Positions 1-5,282 of a stretch of DNA of 5,282 nucleotides are shown here, piece by piece (within the stretch, counting starts at the first letter, position 1; each line of letters begins with the position of its first letter). The stretch is taken from NCBI GenBank assembly GCA_003446315.1, contig DMBA01000235.1, positions 1 to 5,282 on the forward strand, read 5' to 3'. The notes beneath the pieces are model-generated. The model was not told the DNA's origin, made no database searches, and saw only the letters and a list, made by a program, of their open reading frames with translations. The stretch comes from Ruminococcus sp. (GTDB lineage: Bacteria > Bacillota > Clostridia > Oscillospirales > Ruminococcaceae). The translations under genes and the position numbers were made by a program.

Positions 1-965
1 GTGCGTGTGCTCAGAATTGTGCAGCCCTTGCTGCGGATCCGATAAGCGCCGAAATTTGCCGGCAGGAAGATCGAATCGCCTTTTTCGATTGCCATAATCA
101 CGCCGTCATCATAGATCAAAGCGCCTTCGCCCTCGATGCAAAGCAAATGCGTATAGGAGATGCCGCCGCAAGTGGGGAAGTCTGCTTCTTCGGTGACATG
201 CAGTTCTGTCACGGTAAAATACGGGCAATCCGCGATCACCGCCGAAGCATAACCGTCAAAGCGCTGCAGCGGCTGTTTTTTCCGCGGCGGAGCCGGCCAT
301 GTTTTCGCCACAGCGACTGCTTTTTCAATATGCAGTTCCCGCGGCAGACCGTCCGCCCCGATGCGGTCGTAGTCATAGACGCGATAGGTCAGATTGGAAT
401 TCTGCTGGATCTCCGCGATCAGGATTCCCGCACCGATGGCATGCAGCGTACCTGCCTCGATAAAGAAGACATCGCCTCTGTGCACCGGCACAAGCTGCAC
501 ATAATTCATCAATGTTCCCTGCATAATGGCAGTCCGGAACTCATCCTTTGTCAATTCCCGTTTGAAGCCATAAGCAAGTGCCGCACCTTCTTCGCAGTCC
601 ACAACATACCAGCATTCTGTTTTACCGTTCTCGCCGTTTTCATGGGCTTTTGCATAGCGGTCGTCGGGATGCACCTGCACACTCAGATCCTGACGGGCAT
701 CAATCAGCTTGATGAGCACCGGAAAGGTAGAGGAATGCGCTGCGCCTTCACCGACACGTTCTGTCCAGTCCTGTTCCAGATAAGCCTTGAGCGTCATGCC
801 TTTGTTGACAGTGTTCATGATAACAGCCTGACCTGCCGGATGGCACGAAAGTTCCCAGCTTTCCGCGATTTTATCATAATCGCAGCGCTTTCCGAATTCA
901 TCCCGCAGTCTTGTTCCGCCCCAGATATAATTCTGGAAAGCAGGCTTCAGTTTCAGCGGCTCCAT
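1..965 (-). CDS. manA: Mannose-6-phosphate isomerase, class I (3' end cut by window edge)
   Basis: Interconverts mannose 6-phosphate and fructose 6-phosphate in the cytoplasm, linking mannose use and GDP-mannose precursor supply to glycolysis. The reading frame is open from the ATG at 965 to the window edge, giving 321 full codons plus 2 nt. It is a cupin-fold zinc enzyme, and the metal ligands expected for the family are visible: Gln97 and His99 in SVQVHPDD, Glu117 in KTECWYV and His175 in AGTLHAIGAG. Arg195 in YRVYDYDR matches the conserved active-site arginine region. The N-terminus (LKPAFQNYIWGGTRL) is typical of the short Bacillus/Clostridia class I form, which is usually about 310-320 aa, so probably only a few residues are missing. 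The start is supported by GGGAGGAA at 971-978 placed just upstream. It follows uvrC by 56 nt on the same strand with no terminator visible between them. Family identity is firm; physiological substrate preference is inferred. Confidence 0.95.
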   Translation of the reverse strand, partial: MEPLKLKPAFQNYIWGGTRLRDEFGKRCDYDKIAESWELSCHPAGQAVIMNTVNKGMTLKAYLEQDWTERVGEGAAHSSTFPVLIKLIDARQDLSVQVHPDDRYAKAHENGENGKTECWYVVDCEEGAALAYGFKRELTKDEFRTAIMQGTLMNYVQLVPVHRGDVFFIEAGTLHAIGAGILIAEIQQNSNLTYRVYDYDRIGADGLPRELHIEKAVAVAKTWPAPPRKKQPLQRFDGYASAVIADCPYFTVTELHVTEEADFPTCGGISYTHLLCIEGEGALIYDDGVIMAIEKGDSIFLPANFGAYRIRSKGCTILSTR

Positions 966-970
966 AACGA

Positions 971-978
971 TTCCTCCC
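971..978 (-). promoter_or_regulatory. Ribosome binding site of manA
   Basis: The minus strand reads GGGAGGAA followed by TCGTT and the ATG at 965, a near-perfect Shine-Dalgarno sequence with 7 nt between GGAGG and the start. It fixes the manA start and suggests efficient independent translation initiation despite the position downstream of uvrC. Confidence 0.85.
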
Positions 979-990
979 AATGTTTATGAT

Positions 991-1004
991 AATGTGCGCA
1001 CATT
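991..1004. repeat. 14-bp perfect palindrome in the uvrC-manA gap
   Basis: AATGTGCGCACATT is an exact inverted repeat with no central spacer, lying in the 56-nt gap between the uvrC stop and the manA ribosome binding site. A second short dyad, CCGG-GCT-CCGG, sits directly beside it at 1005-1015. Neither is followed by a T-run on the minus strand, so they do not look like an intrinsic terminator. The palindrome could be an operator for a dimeric regulator or a small RNA hairpin ahead of manA. It could also be chance. Only one copy was noticed in the window. Confidence 0.5.
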
Positions 1005-1021
1005 CCGGGCTCCGGCTTGAT

Positions 1022-2881
1022 TCAGGCATCCTCATCATGGATCAAGCGATACAGAGCGATTCCGGTTTCTGCATTCACCCCTGCTGTTTTTGCAAGCTGA
1101 TCGGGCGTAGCAGCGGCGAGCTGTTCTTTTGTTTTATAAGCCAGCAGCAGCTTCTGCGCCTTTTTTTCCCCGATGCCGGGCACTTGCATGAGCGTCAGAG
1201 AAAAGCTCGTTTTTTTATGTTTGGTTTTCATATATGTGATCGCAAACCGATGGACTTCATCCTGAATACGGGTGAGCAGGGCAAAGGCAGCCTGCTTATC
1301 CCGCACAGCGATCTCACTGCCGCCTGCTGCGATGGCACGGGTGCGGTGCTTCTGATCTTTGACCATACCGAACAGCGGGATCTCCAAATGCAGTTCATCG
1401 AGGATCGGCGCAATGGCAGCGACATGTGTCTGACCGCCGTCCAGCAAAATGAGATCGGGCAAAACGGCAAATGCATTGACGGCTTTTGCAGTTTCGTCCT
1501 GCTCCTGCTGCGCCTTAAAATACTCTCCGAAGCGCCGCCGGATGACTTCCTGCATTGATGCATAGTCATTCTGCTGATTCAATTCTTTGATGGCGAATCT
1601 GCGATAAGCCGATTTCAGCGGCCGACCGTTCTCAAACACGACCATACCGGCGACCATTGCTTCCGAGGAAAGATTGGAAATATCATAAGATTCGATGCGC
1701 ACAGGCGGCTTTTCGAGCCCCAGTGCCCTTGCCAGTTCTTCCAGACCGAGCAATTCTCTGCTTGTTCTGCCGGAACGGATGGACAGTTTTTCGCCGGCAT
1801 TATGCTTTGCCATGAGCACCAGCCGATGCCTTGCCCCGCGGACGGGCACTTCGAGATTCACCTTTCGTCCTGCACGATCCGCCAGCATATTTCCGAGCAA
1901 TTCCGGTTCAGCGGGCATATGTTCCAGCAGAATGGTTTTGGGCAGATCAGTTCCGCTGCGGCTGCTGTAATACTGCGGCAAAAACTCATCCAGCGGCTGC
2001 TCCGAGAGTGCGTCCGATGAGATCACGAAGGAATTCTGATCGTACAATCTGCCGCCGCGATAGATCAGAACGGCGATCACGGTCGTATCGCTGGATTCTG
2101 CTGTTCCGATGACATCGGTATCCGCAGTCACAGCATCCATGATATCCTGTTTCTCGCCTGCTTTCCGGATCGCAGCGATCCGATCCCGCAGGCGGGCAGC
2201 TTCCTCAAAATCCAGCCGGTCAGCGGCAGCCTGCATGCGGCTTTCCAAAGCGGTGATGGTATGGTCGCCGCCGTTTTTGATAAACCGCACCGCATCATTG
2301 ACAGCATCTGCATAGGCATCTTCGGGGATATCGCCTCTGCACACGCCCATGCACTGTCCGATGTGATAATTCAGACAGGGACGCTGTTTCCGGAAACTCT
2401 CCGGGAAGGGGCGGCTGCAAGTCGGCAGACGAAACATCCGGTTCACGGTATTGACCGTCTGCCGTGCGGTAAAGCCACTCATATAGGGGCCCATATAGGT
2501 ACCATCGTCATCGGCACGCACCTCAGCGGTAATACGGGAATAGGGCGGCGGTGACACCTTGATATAATGATACCCTTTGTCATCCTTCAGCAAAATATTA
2601 TAAGGCGGCTTGTGCTGCTTAATCAGCGAGCACTCCAGAACAAGCGCCTCATATTCGGAAGCGGTGACAATAAAATCATAATCATAAACCTGCGAAACCA
2701 TCCGCGCAGTCTTGGGAGTATGATCCGGATGGTCACGGAAATAGCTCGTGACACGGTTTCGCAGGTTTTTTGCTTTTCCGATATAAATGATTTTCTCCTG
2801 CGCATTTTTCATGATATACACGCCGGGAGAAGTGGTCAGGACAGCAGTTTTCCGCTGTAGATAGGGAAGTCTGGGATTCAT
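1022..2881 (-). CDS. uvrC: UvrABC system protein C (excinuclease ABC subunit C)
   Basis: Dual-incision nuclease of nucleotide excision repair: recruited by UvrB at a lesion, it cuts the damaged strand on both sides. The 619-aa length fits the family (about 600-610). Domains in order: an N-terminal GIY-YIG nuclease (GVY at 20-22, YIG at 33-35, Arg in RNRV at 41-44, likely metal ligand Glu83 in VLECSLIK), which makes the 3' cut; a four-cysteine set C155, C169, C177, C181 matching the reported iron-sulfur site; a UVR helix pair at about 209-240 (LDFEEAARLRDRIAAI) that contacts UvrB; and an RNase H-like endonuclease with Asp400 in ESYDISN, Asp481 in LLDGGQTH and His544 in DEVHRF, which makes the 5' cut. 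Tandem helix-hairpin-helix DNA-binding motifs close the protein (VPGIGEKKAQKLL at 567-579). All catalytic residues looked for are present. The ATG overlaps the stop of the upstream membrane protein gene as ATGA, implying translational coupling. The next Met (residue 24) lies inside the nuclease domain and is not a credible start. Confidence 0.98.
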   Translation of the reverse strand: MNPRLPYLQRKTAVLTTSPGVYIMKNAQEKIIYIGKAKNLRNRVTSYFRDHPDHTPKTARMVSQVYDYDFIVTASEYEALVLECSLIKQHKPPYNILLKDDKGYHYIKVSPPPYSRITAEVRADDDGTYMGPYMSGFTARQTVNTVNRMFRLPTCSRPFPESFRKQRPCLNYHIGQCMGVCRGDIPEDAYADAVNDAVRFIKNGGDHTITALESRMQAAADRLDFEEAARLRDRIAAIRKAGEKQDIMDAVTADTDVIGTAESSDTTVIAVLIYRGGRLYDQNSFVISSDALSEQPLDEFLPQYYSSRSGTDLPKTILLEHMPAEPELLGNMLADRAGRKVNLEVPVRGARHRLVLMAKHNAGEKLSIRSGRTSRELLGLEELARALGLEKPPVRIESYDISNLSSEAMVAGMVVFENGRPLKSAYRRFAIKELNQQNDYASMQEVIRRRFGEYFKAQQEQDETAKAVNAFAVLPDLILLDGGQTHVAAIAPILDELHLEIPLFGMVKDQKHRTRAIAAGGSEIAVRDKQAAFALLTRIQDEVHRFAITYMKTKHKKTSFSLTLMQVPGIGEKKAQKLLLAYKTKEQLAAATPDQLAKTAGVNAETGIALYRLIHDEDA

Positions 2882-3810
2882 GCAGTGCCGTCATCCTCTC
2901 CGCCGGATCCATCGGCATCCCATTCGTCATCGTCGTCGTCATCATCGTCGTCATCAACGCCGAATTCATATTCAAACTTTTCGTCTTTATCCGTCAGAAC
3001 CAGTTTTTCTTCTTCAGAGAGCGACTGTGCAAACCGCTTGACCTTTGTTTTCAGCTTCCGGCTTTCGTCGGGCTGCTCCACCATTGTCGGTGTATCGGCA
3101 AACATTGTGGAGCCGAAATTCTGCACTCTTGCCTGATCGCCGTAGCAATCCACATTCACTTCTTCGAGTTCGAGCTGCCGCAGCATCACGGAAAAGAAGA
3201 TGATATATGCGATCGCATTGACAAGGATACTGCTGTAAACGCGGTAACCGGCAACGCCAAGGAACATACCGGTAAGCATGATCGTTGAAGTGATCCCGAC
3301 GATCCACTCGACCCGTTTATTATGCGGTTCCAGCATCAGCAGGGAGAAAGCGACCCCTGCTGAAAAGATCGCATGCACGACGACCAGCCCCAGCGACAAT
3401 CCGTCATAGAACGTCCAAGGCAATAGCTGAAATTCAAAGAGCATCAGCACAACTTCCACAGCGATATAGGTAATGAGCAATATTTTCATCAAGCCGCGTG
3501 CGCGTACCAGACGATCCATCCAGACCACGCCGAGTGTAAACAGGATAAACGCAAACGTTTCGATTCCGTAAGCGATGATCTCATAGAGAATATAGATATG
3601 CCGCATCTCGAACTTCTGGAAAGAATAGTAATAGAGGACGGAGACAATGATAAACACCACAAACAGGATATTTCCGTTCCGACAAAGCCGCATGCAGTCT
3701 TTCAGTGTATATTCCCGCTTCGGCTCTGTTGTCCGTGCCGCCTGCTTTCTGGCTTCCCGTTCTGCCGACCTGCGGGCAGTCCGTTCGCTCTGCCGTTTAT
3801 TTTTTGCCAT
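2878..3810 (-). CDS. Hypothetical six-helix membrane protein with poly-Asp C-terminal tail
   Basis: I do not recognise the family. The product is 310 aa from the ATG at 3810. Residues 1-35 are strongly basic (KNKRQSERTARR onward), then about six hydrophobic segments follow at roughly 47-64, 72-98, 107-127, 138-160, 169-189 and 192-210. The last 100 residues are soluble and end in an acidic tail with ten consecutive Asp (286-295) followed by EWDADG. With an even helix number and a positive N-terminus, both ends should face the cytoplasm, leaving a basic head and an acidic tail on the same side. There is no signal peptide, catalytic motif or transporter signature I can name. A GTG 9 nt further upstream (3819) would extend the frame, but GGAG at 3819-3822 is well placed for the ATG and overlaps the GTG, so the ATG is preferred. 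It lies 41 nt after purD and overlaps uvrC by 4 nt. The frame, length and coding-like composition argue it is real. Confidence 0.85.
   Translation of the reverse strand: MAKNKRQSERTARRSAEREARKQAARTTEPKREYTLKDCMRLCRNGNILFVVFIIVSVLYYYSFQKFEMRHIYILYEIIAYGIETFAFILFTLGVVWMDRLVRARGLMKILLITYIAVEVVLMLFEFQLLPWTFYDGLSLGLVVVHAIFSAGVAFSLLMLEPHNKRVEWIVGITSTIMLTGMFLGVAGYRVYSSILVNAIAYIIFFSVMLRQLELEEVNVDCYGDQARVQNFGSTMFADTPTMVEQPDESRKLKTKVKRFAQSLSEEEKLVLTDKDEKFEYEFGVDDDDDDDDDDEWDADGSGGEDDGTA
2894..2901 (-). promoter_or_regulatory. Distant ribosome binding site of uvrC
   Basis: The minus strand carries GGAGAGGA ending 12 nt before the uvrC ATG, within the last codons of the upstream membrane protein gene. 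The spacing is longer than the usual 5-9 nt. With the ATGA stop/start overlap at 2878-2881, this suggests uvrC translation relies at least partly on ribosomes finishing the upstream gene. The site is seen directly; coupling is inferred. Confidence 0.55.
2926..2955 (-). repeat. Ten-codon Asp tract (GAY)10 inside the membrane protein gene
   Basis: Thirty bases encode ten consecutive Asp residues near the C-terminus of the membrane protein. The codons alternate irregularly between GAT and GAC (five kinds of run, not one pure triplet), so this is a low-complexity tract but not a uniform microsatellite. The mixed codon use points to selection for acidic residues rather than very recent slippage, although length variation between strains remains possible. 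Confidence 0.85.
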
Positions 3811-3818
3811 GCTATGCA

Positions 3819-3822
3819 CTCC
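3819..3822 (-). promoter_or_regulatory. Ribosome binding site that decides the membrane protein start
   Basis: The minus strand reads AACGGAG, then TGCATAGC, then the ATG at 3810, so GGAG is 8 nt from that ATG. The alternative GTG at 3819 shares its first G with this GGAG and therefore has no usable site of its own. Confidence 0.65.
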
Positions 3823-3851
3823 GTTGTGTTCAGATTTCGGTCAATGCGGAT

Positions 3852-5132
3852 TTATTTTTTTGCAGCAAGCGCACGTTTACCGATATCGCGGCGATAGTGC
3901 ACATTTTCAAATGTTACTTGTTCAGCCGCATGATAAGCCGCATCCAGCGCATCCGCAAGCCGATCGGCAGAAGCGGTAATGCCGAGCACTCTGCCGCCTG
4001 CTGTCAGGAATTTGTCGCCATCGAGCTTTGTGCCTGCATGATAGACCAGCGCACCGTCGCACTGACCCTTTTCATTCAGCCCGCTGATTTCCTTACCGGT
4101 CTCATATTTCCCCGGATAGCCGCCGCTTGCAAGGATCACGCAAGCGCAAGCGCCTTTTTTCCACTGAATCGGCAGATCGCCCAGCTTTTCATTTTCGACT
4201 GCTTCCATGATCTCAAGCAGATCGGTTTCGAGCATCGGCAAAACGACCTGTGTTTCCGGATCACCGAACCGGCAGTTATATTCAATGACCTTCGGGCCGT
4301 TCGGTGTCAGCATCAGTCCGAAGTACAAGCAGCCGCGGAACGTCCGGTTTTCGCCGTTCATGGCATGCATAGTCGGCAGGAAGATCTCGCGCATGCACTG
4401 ATCTGCAATTTCCTTTGTATAGTAAGGATTGGGAGAAACCGTGCCCATGCCGCCGGTATTCTTACCGCGGTCGCCGTCCAGTGCCCGTTTATGGTCCATC
4501 GAGGAGACCATCGGTGCAATGGTTTCGCCGTCGGTAAAGGCGAGCACAGAAACTTCGGGGCCGGTCAGGAATTCCTCGATCACGACCTTAGAACCGCTTT
4601 CGCCGAAGATCTTGTCTTCCATGATGGAACGGATTGCTTCTGTGGCTTCTTCCTCAGTCTGTGCAATGATAACGCCCTTGCCGAGAGCCAGACCGTCCGC
4701 CTTGACGACAGTCGGATAGGTATTTTCAGCCTGCACATATGCAATTGCCGATTCTGCATCGGTAAACACTTCGTATTTTGCAGTCGGAATGCCATATTTT
4801 TTCATCAGGTTCTTCGAGAAAACCTTGCTGCCCTCAATGATCGCAGCCGCTTTCGACGGGCCGAATGTCTTGAAGCCGTTTTCCCGCATCATATCCGCCA
4901 TACCGAGCACCAACGGATCATCCGGTGCAACGAAAACCCAATCAACAGCGAGCTTTTTCGCAAGTGCGAGCATGCCGTCCAGATCGGTTGCCTTCACCGG
5001 GAAGCATGTTGCATATTTCGCAATGCCGCCGTTGCCCGGTGCACAGTAGAGTTCGGTAACCAGCGGAGATTCGCTGAGCTTCATTACGATGGCGTGCTCT
5101 CTGCCGCCGCCGCCGACTACTAATACTTTCAT
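3852..5132 (-). CDS. purD: Phosphoribosylamine--glycine ligase (GAR synthetase)
   Basis: Catalyses the second step of de novo purine synthesis: 5-phosphoribosylamine + glycine + ATP give glycinamide ribonucleotide, ADP and phosphate, in the cytoplasm. The 426-aa length is standard for bacterial monofunctional PurD. The N-terminal domain carries the loop VVGGGGREHA (5-14) and PGNGGIA (32-38). The ATP-grasp domain follows (GPSKAAAIIEGSK at 91-103, VVKADGLALGKGV at 142-154, IEEFLTGPEVSV at 185-196). HKRALDGDRGKNTGGMG spans 214-230, and YNCRFGDPETQ (285-295), preceded by Glu284, contains the Mg-binding Glu/Asn pair. The C-terminal domain shows the usual ASGGYPGKYETGK (335-347). In place of the common GPE-PL motif it has APDDPL (69-74), a variant I believe occurs in other Clostridia. 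The frame stays open 29 codons upstream, but those codons overlap the preceding gene and the family N-terminus begins MKVLVVGGGG, so the ATG at 5132 is chosen. It is separated from the upstream stop by 4 nt, typical of a pur operon. Confidence 0.98.
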   Translation of the reverse strand: MKVLVVGGGGREHAIVMKLSESPLVTELYCAPGNGGIAKYATCFPVKATDLDGMLALAKKLAVDWVFVAPDDPLVLGMADMMRENGFKTFGPSKAAAIIEGSKVFSKNLMKKYGIPTAKYEVFTDAESAIAYVQAENTYPTVVKADGLALGKGVIIAQTEEEATEAIRSIMEDKIFGESGSKVVIEEFLTGPEVSVLAFTDGETIAPMVSSMDHKRALDGDRGKNTGGMGTVSPNPYYTKEIADQCMREIFLPTMHAMNGENRTFRGCLYFGLMLTPNGPKVIEYNCRFGDPETQVVLPMLETDLLEIMEAVENEKLGDLPIQWKKGACACVILASGGYPGKYETGKEISGLNEKGQCDGALVYHAGTKLDGDKFLTAGGRVLGITASADRLADALDAAYHAAEQVTFENVHYRRDIGKRALAAKK

Positions 5133-5136
5133 ATTC

Positions 5137-5282
5137 TTAATTTCCTTTCGGAGTTTCTTTTTCCTGATTGCCCCGCGCCTGATCGAAGCGCCCTTCCGCA
5201 ATATAAACAGCGACATCATAGAAAGCCTTGATGCTGTCTTCCTCGCCGTTTACGATGCGTTTTTCCACTTTGGTAATGGGGG
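5137..5282 (-). CDS. C-terminal end of an unidentified gene upstream of purD
   Basis: A minus-strand frame enters from the right edge and runs 47 codons to a TAA at 5137-5139, 4 nt before the purD ATG. The visible peptide includes TKVEKRIVNGEEDSIKAFYD and then VAVYIAEGRFDQARGNQ, with a hydrophilic tail ending KETPKGN. The pattern of an amphipathic helix followed by a charged tail looks like a normal protein C-terminus, and the tight spacing to purD with a ribosome binding site embedded in its end argues for a real cotranscribed gene. By position it could be another purine gene, but the tail does not match the ends of PurN, PurH, PurM, PurF or the PF07826-type IMP cyclohydrolase as I remember them, so no function is assigned. 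Confidence 0.7.
   Translation of the reverse strand, partial: PITKVEKRIVNGEEDSIKAFYDVAVYIAEGRFDQARGNQEKETPKGN
5143..5149 (-). promoter_or_regulatory. Ribosome binding site of purD
   Basis: The minus strand has GAAAGGA about 10 nt before the ATG at 5132, lying in the last codons of the upstream gene. It supports the 426-aa PurD start over the longer in-frame extension to 5219. Confidence 0.65.

Noticed and set aside
147..989. 280-codon plus-strand frame opposite manA
   Set aside because: manA on the minus strand has all family motifs and a strong ribosome binding site. The plus-strand product has an unnatural Cys/His/Phe-rich composition and no domain.
966..1021. Intrinsic terminator after uvrC or promoter for manA
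   Set aside because: The dyads in the gap are not followed by a U-run on the minus strand, and the AT-rich TATCAT stretch has no -35 partner at proper spacing.
980..1558. 192-codon plus-strand frame opposite the 3' part of uvrC
   Set aside because: It overlaps the catalytic and helix-hairpin-helix region of uvrC in antisense and shows no protein-like features of its own.
2885..3136. Plus-strand frame with a long Ser run
   Set aside because: The poly-Ser is just the antisense reading of the (GAY)10 Asp tract in the membrane protein gene, not a real Ser-rich protein.
3811..3851. Possible promoter ahead of the membrane protein gene
   Set aside because: TTGACC on the minus strand (3839-3844) resembles a -35 box, but no -10-like hexamer lies 16-18 nt downstream.
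3705..5123. 472-codon open frame on the plus strand opposite purD
   Set aside because: It is fully antisense to an intact, unmistakable purD and extends into the membrane protein gene. Its translation is rich in Cys, His, Phe and Arg with no recognisable domain, as expected for a mirror frame of a codon-biased gene.
5133..5219. 29-residue N-terminal extension of PurD (start at 5219)
   Set aside because: It would overlap the upstream gene in another frame, is Lys/Arg-rich and unlike any PurD N-terminus, while the ATG at 5132 has a ribosome binding site and begins exactly at the conserved MKVLVVGGGG.

Overview
The window is a compact bacterial chromosomal segment in which every supported gene is read from the minus strand. 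In transcription order (right to left) it holds the 3' end of an unidentified gene, purD, a gene for an unrecognised six-helix membrane protein, uvrC, and manA, which runs off the left edge. GC content is moderate (roughly 50-55% by eye). The protein variants, for example the PurD nucleotide loop GGGGREHA and the APDD motif, together with strong GGAGG-type ribosome binding sites, suggest a Gram-positive anaerobe of the Clostridia, perhaps Ruminococcaceae/Oscillospirales. That placement is an inference from sequence style, not from a database match.

Layout: 5137-5282 is the C-terminal 47 codons of an upstream gene whose stop lies 4 nt before purD. 3852-5132 is complete purD (426 aa, de novo purine synthesis). 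2878-3810 encodes a 310-aa membrane protein with a basic N-terminus and a very acidic C-terminus containing ten consecutive Asp. 1022-2881 is complete uvrC (619 aa, nucleotide excision repair), overlapping the membrane protein gene by 4 nt (ATGA). 1-965 is manA (class I mannose-6-phosphate isomerase), with at least 321 codons present and probably only a few missing.

Gaps between genes are 4 nt, 41 nt, -4 nt and 56 nt. No intrinsic terminator and no convincing promoter was seen in any of them, so the five genes could form one transcription unit or a run of read-through units. The named functions (purine synthesis, DNA repair, mannose/fructose-6-phosphate interconversion) do not form one pathway. 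The arrangement looks like a housekeeping gene string rather than an accessory island. No mobile elements, RNA genes, CRISPR arrays or defence genes were recognised. I do not see a new biological system here; the least explained item is the membrane protein coupled to uvrC.
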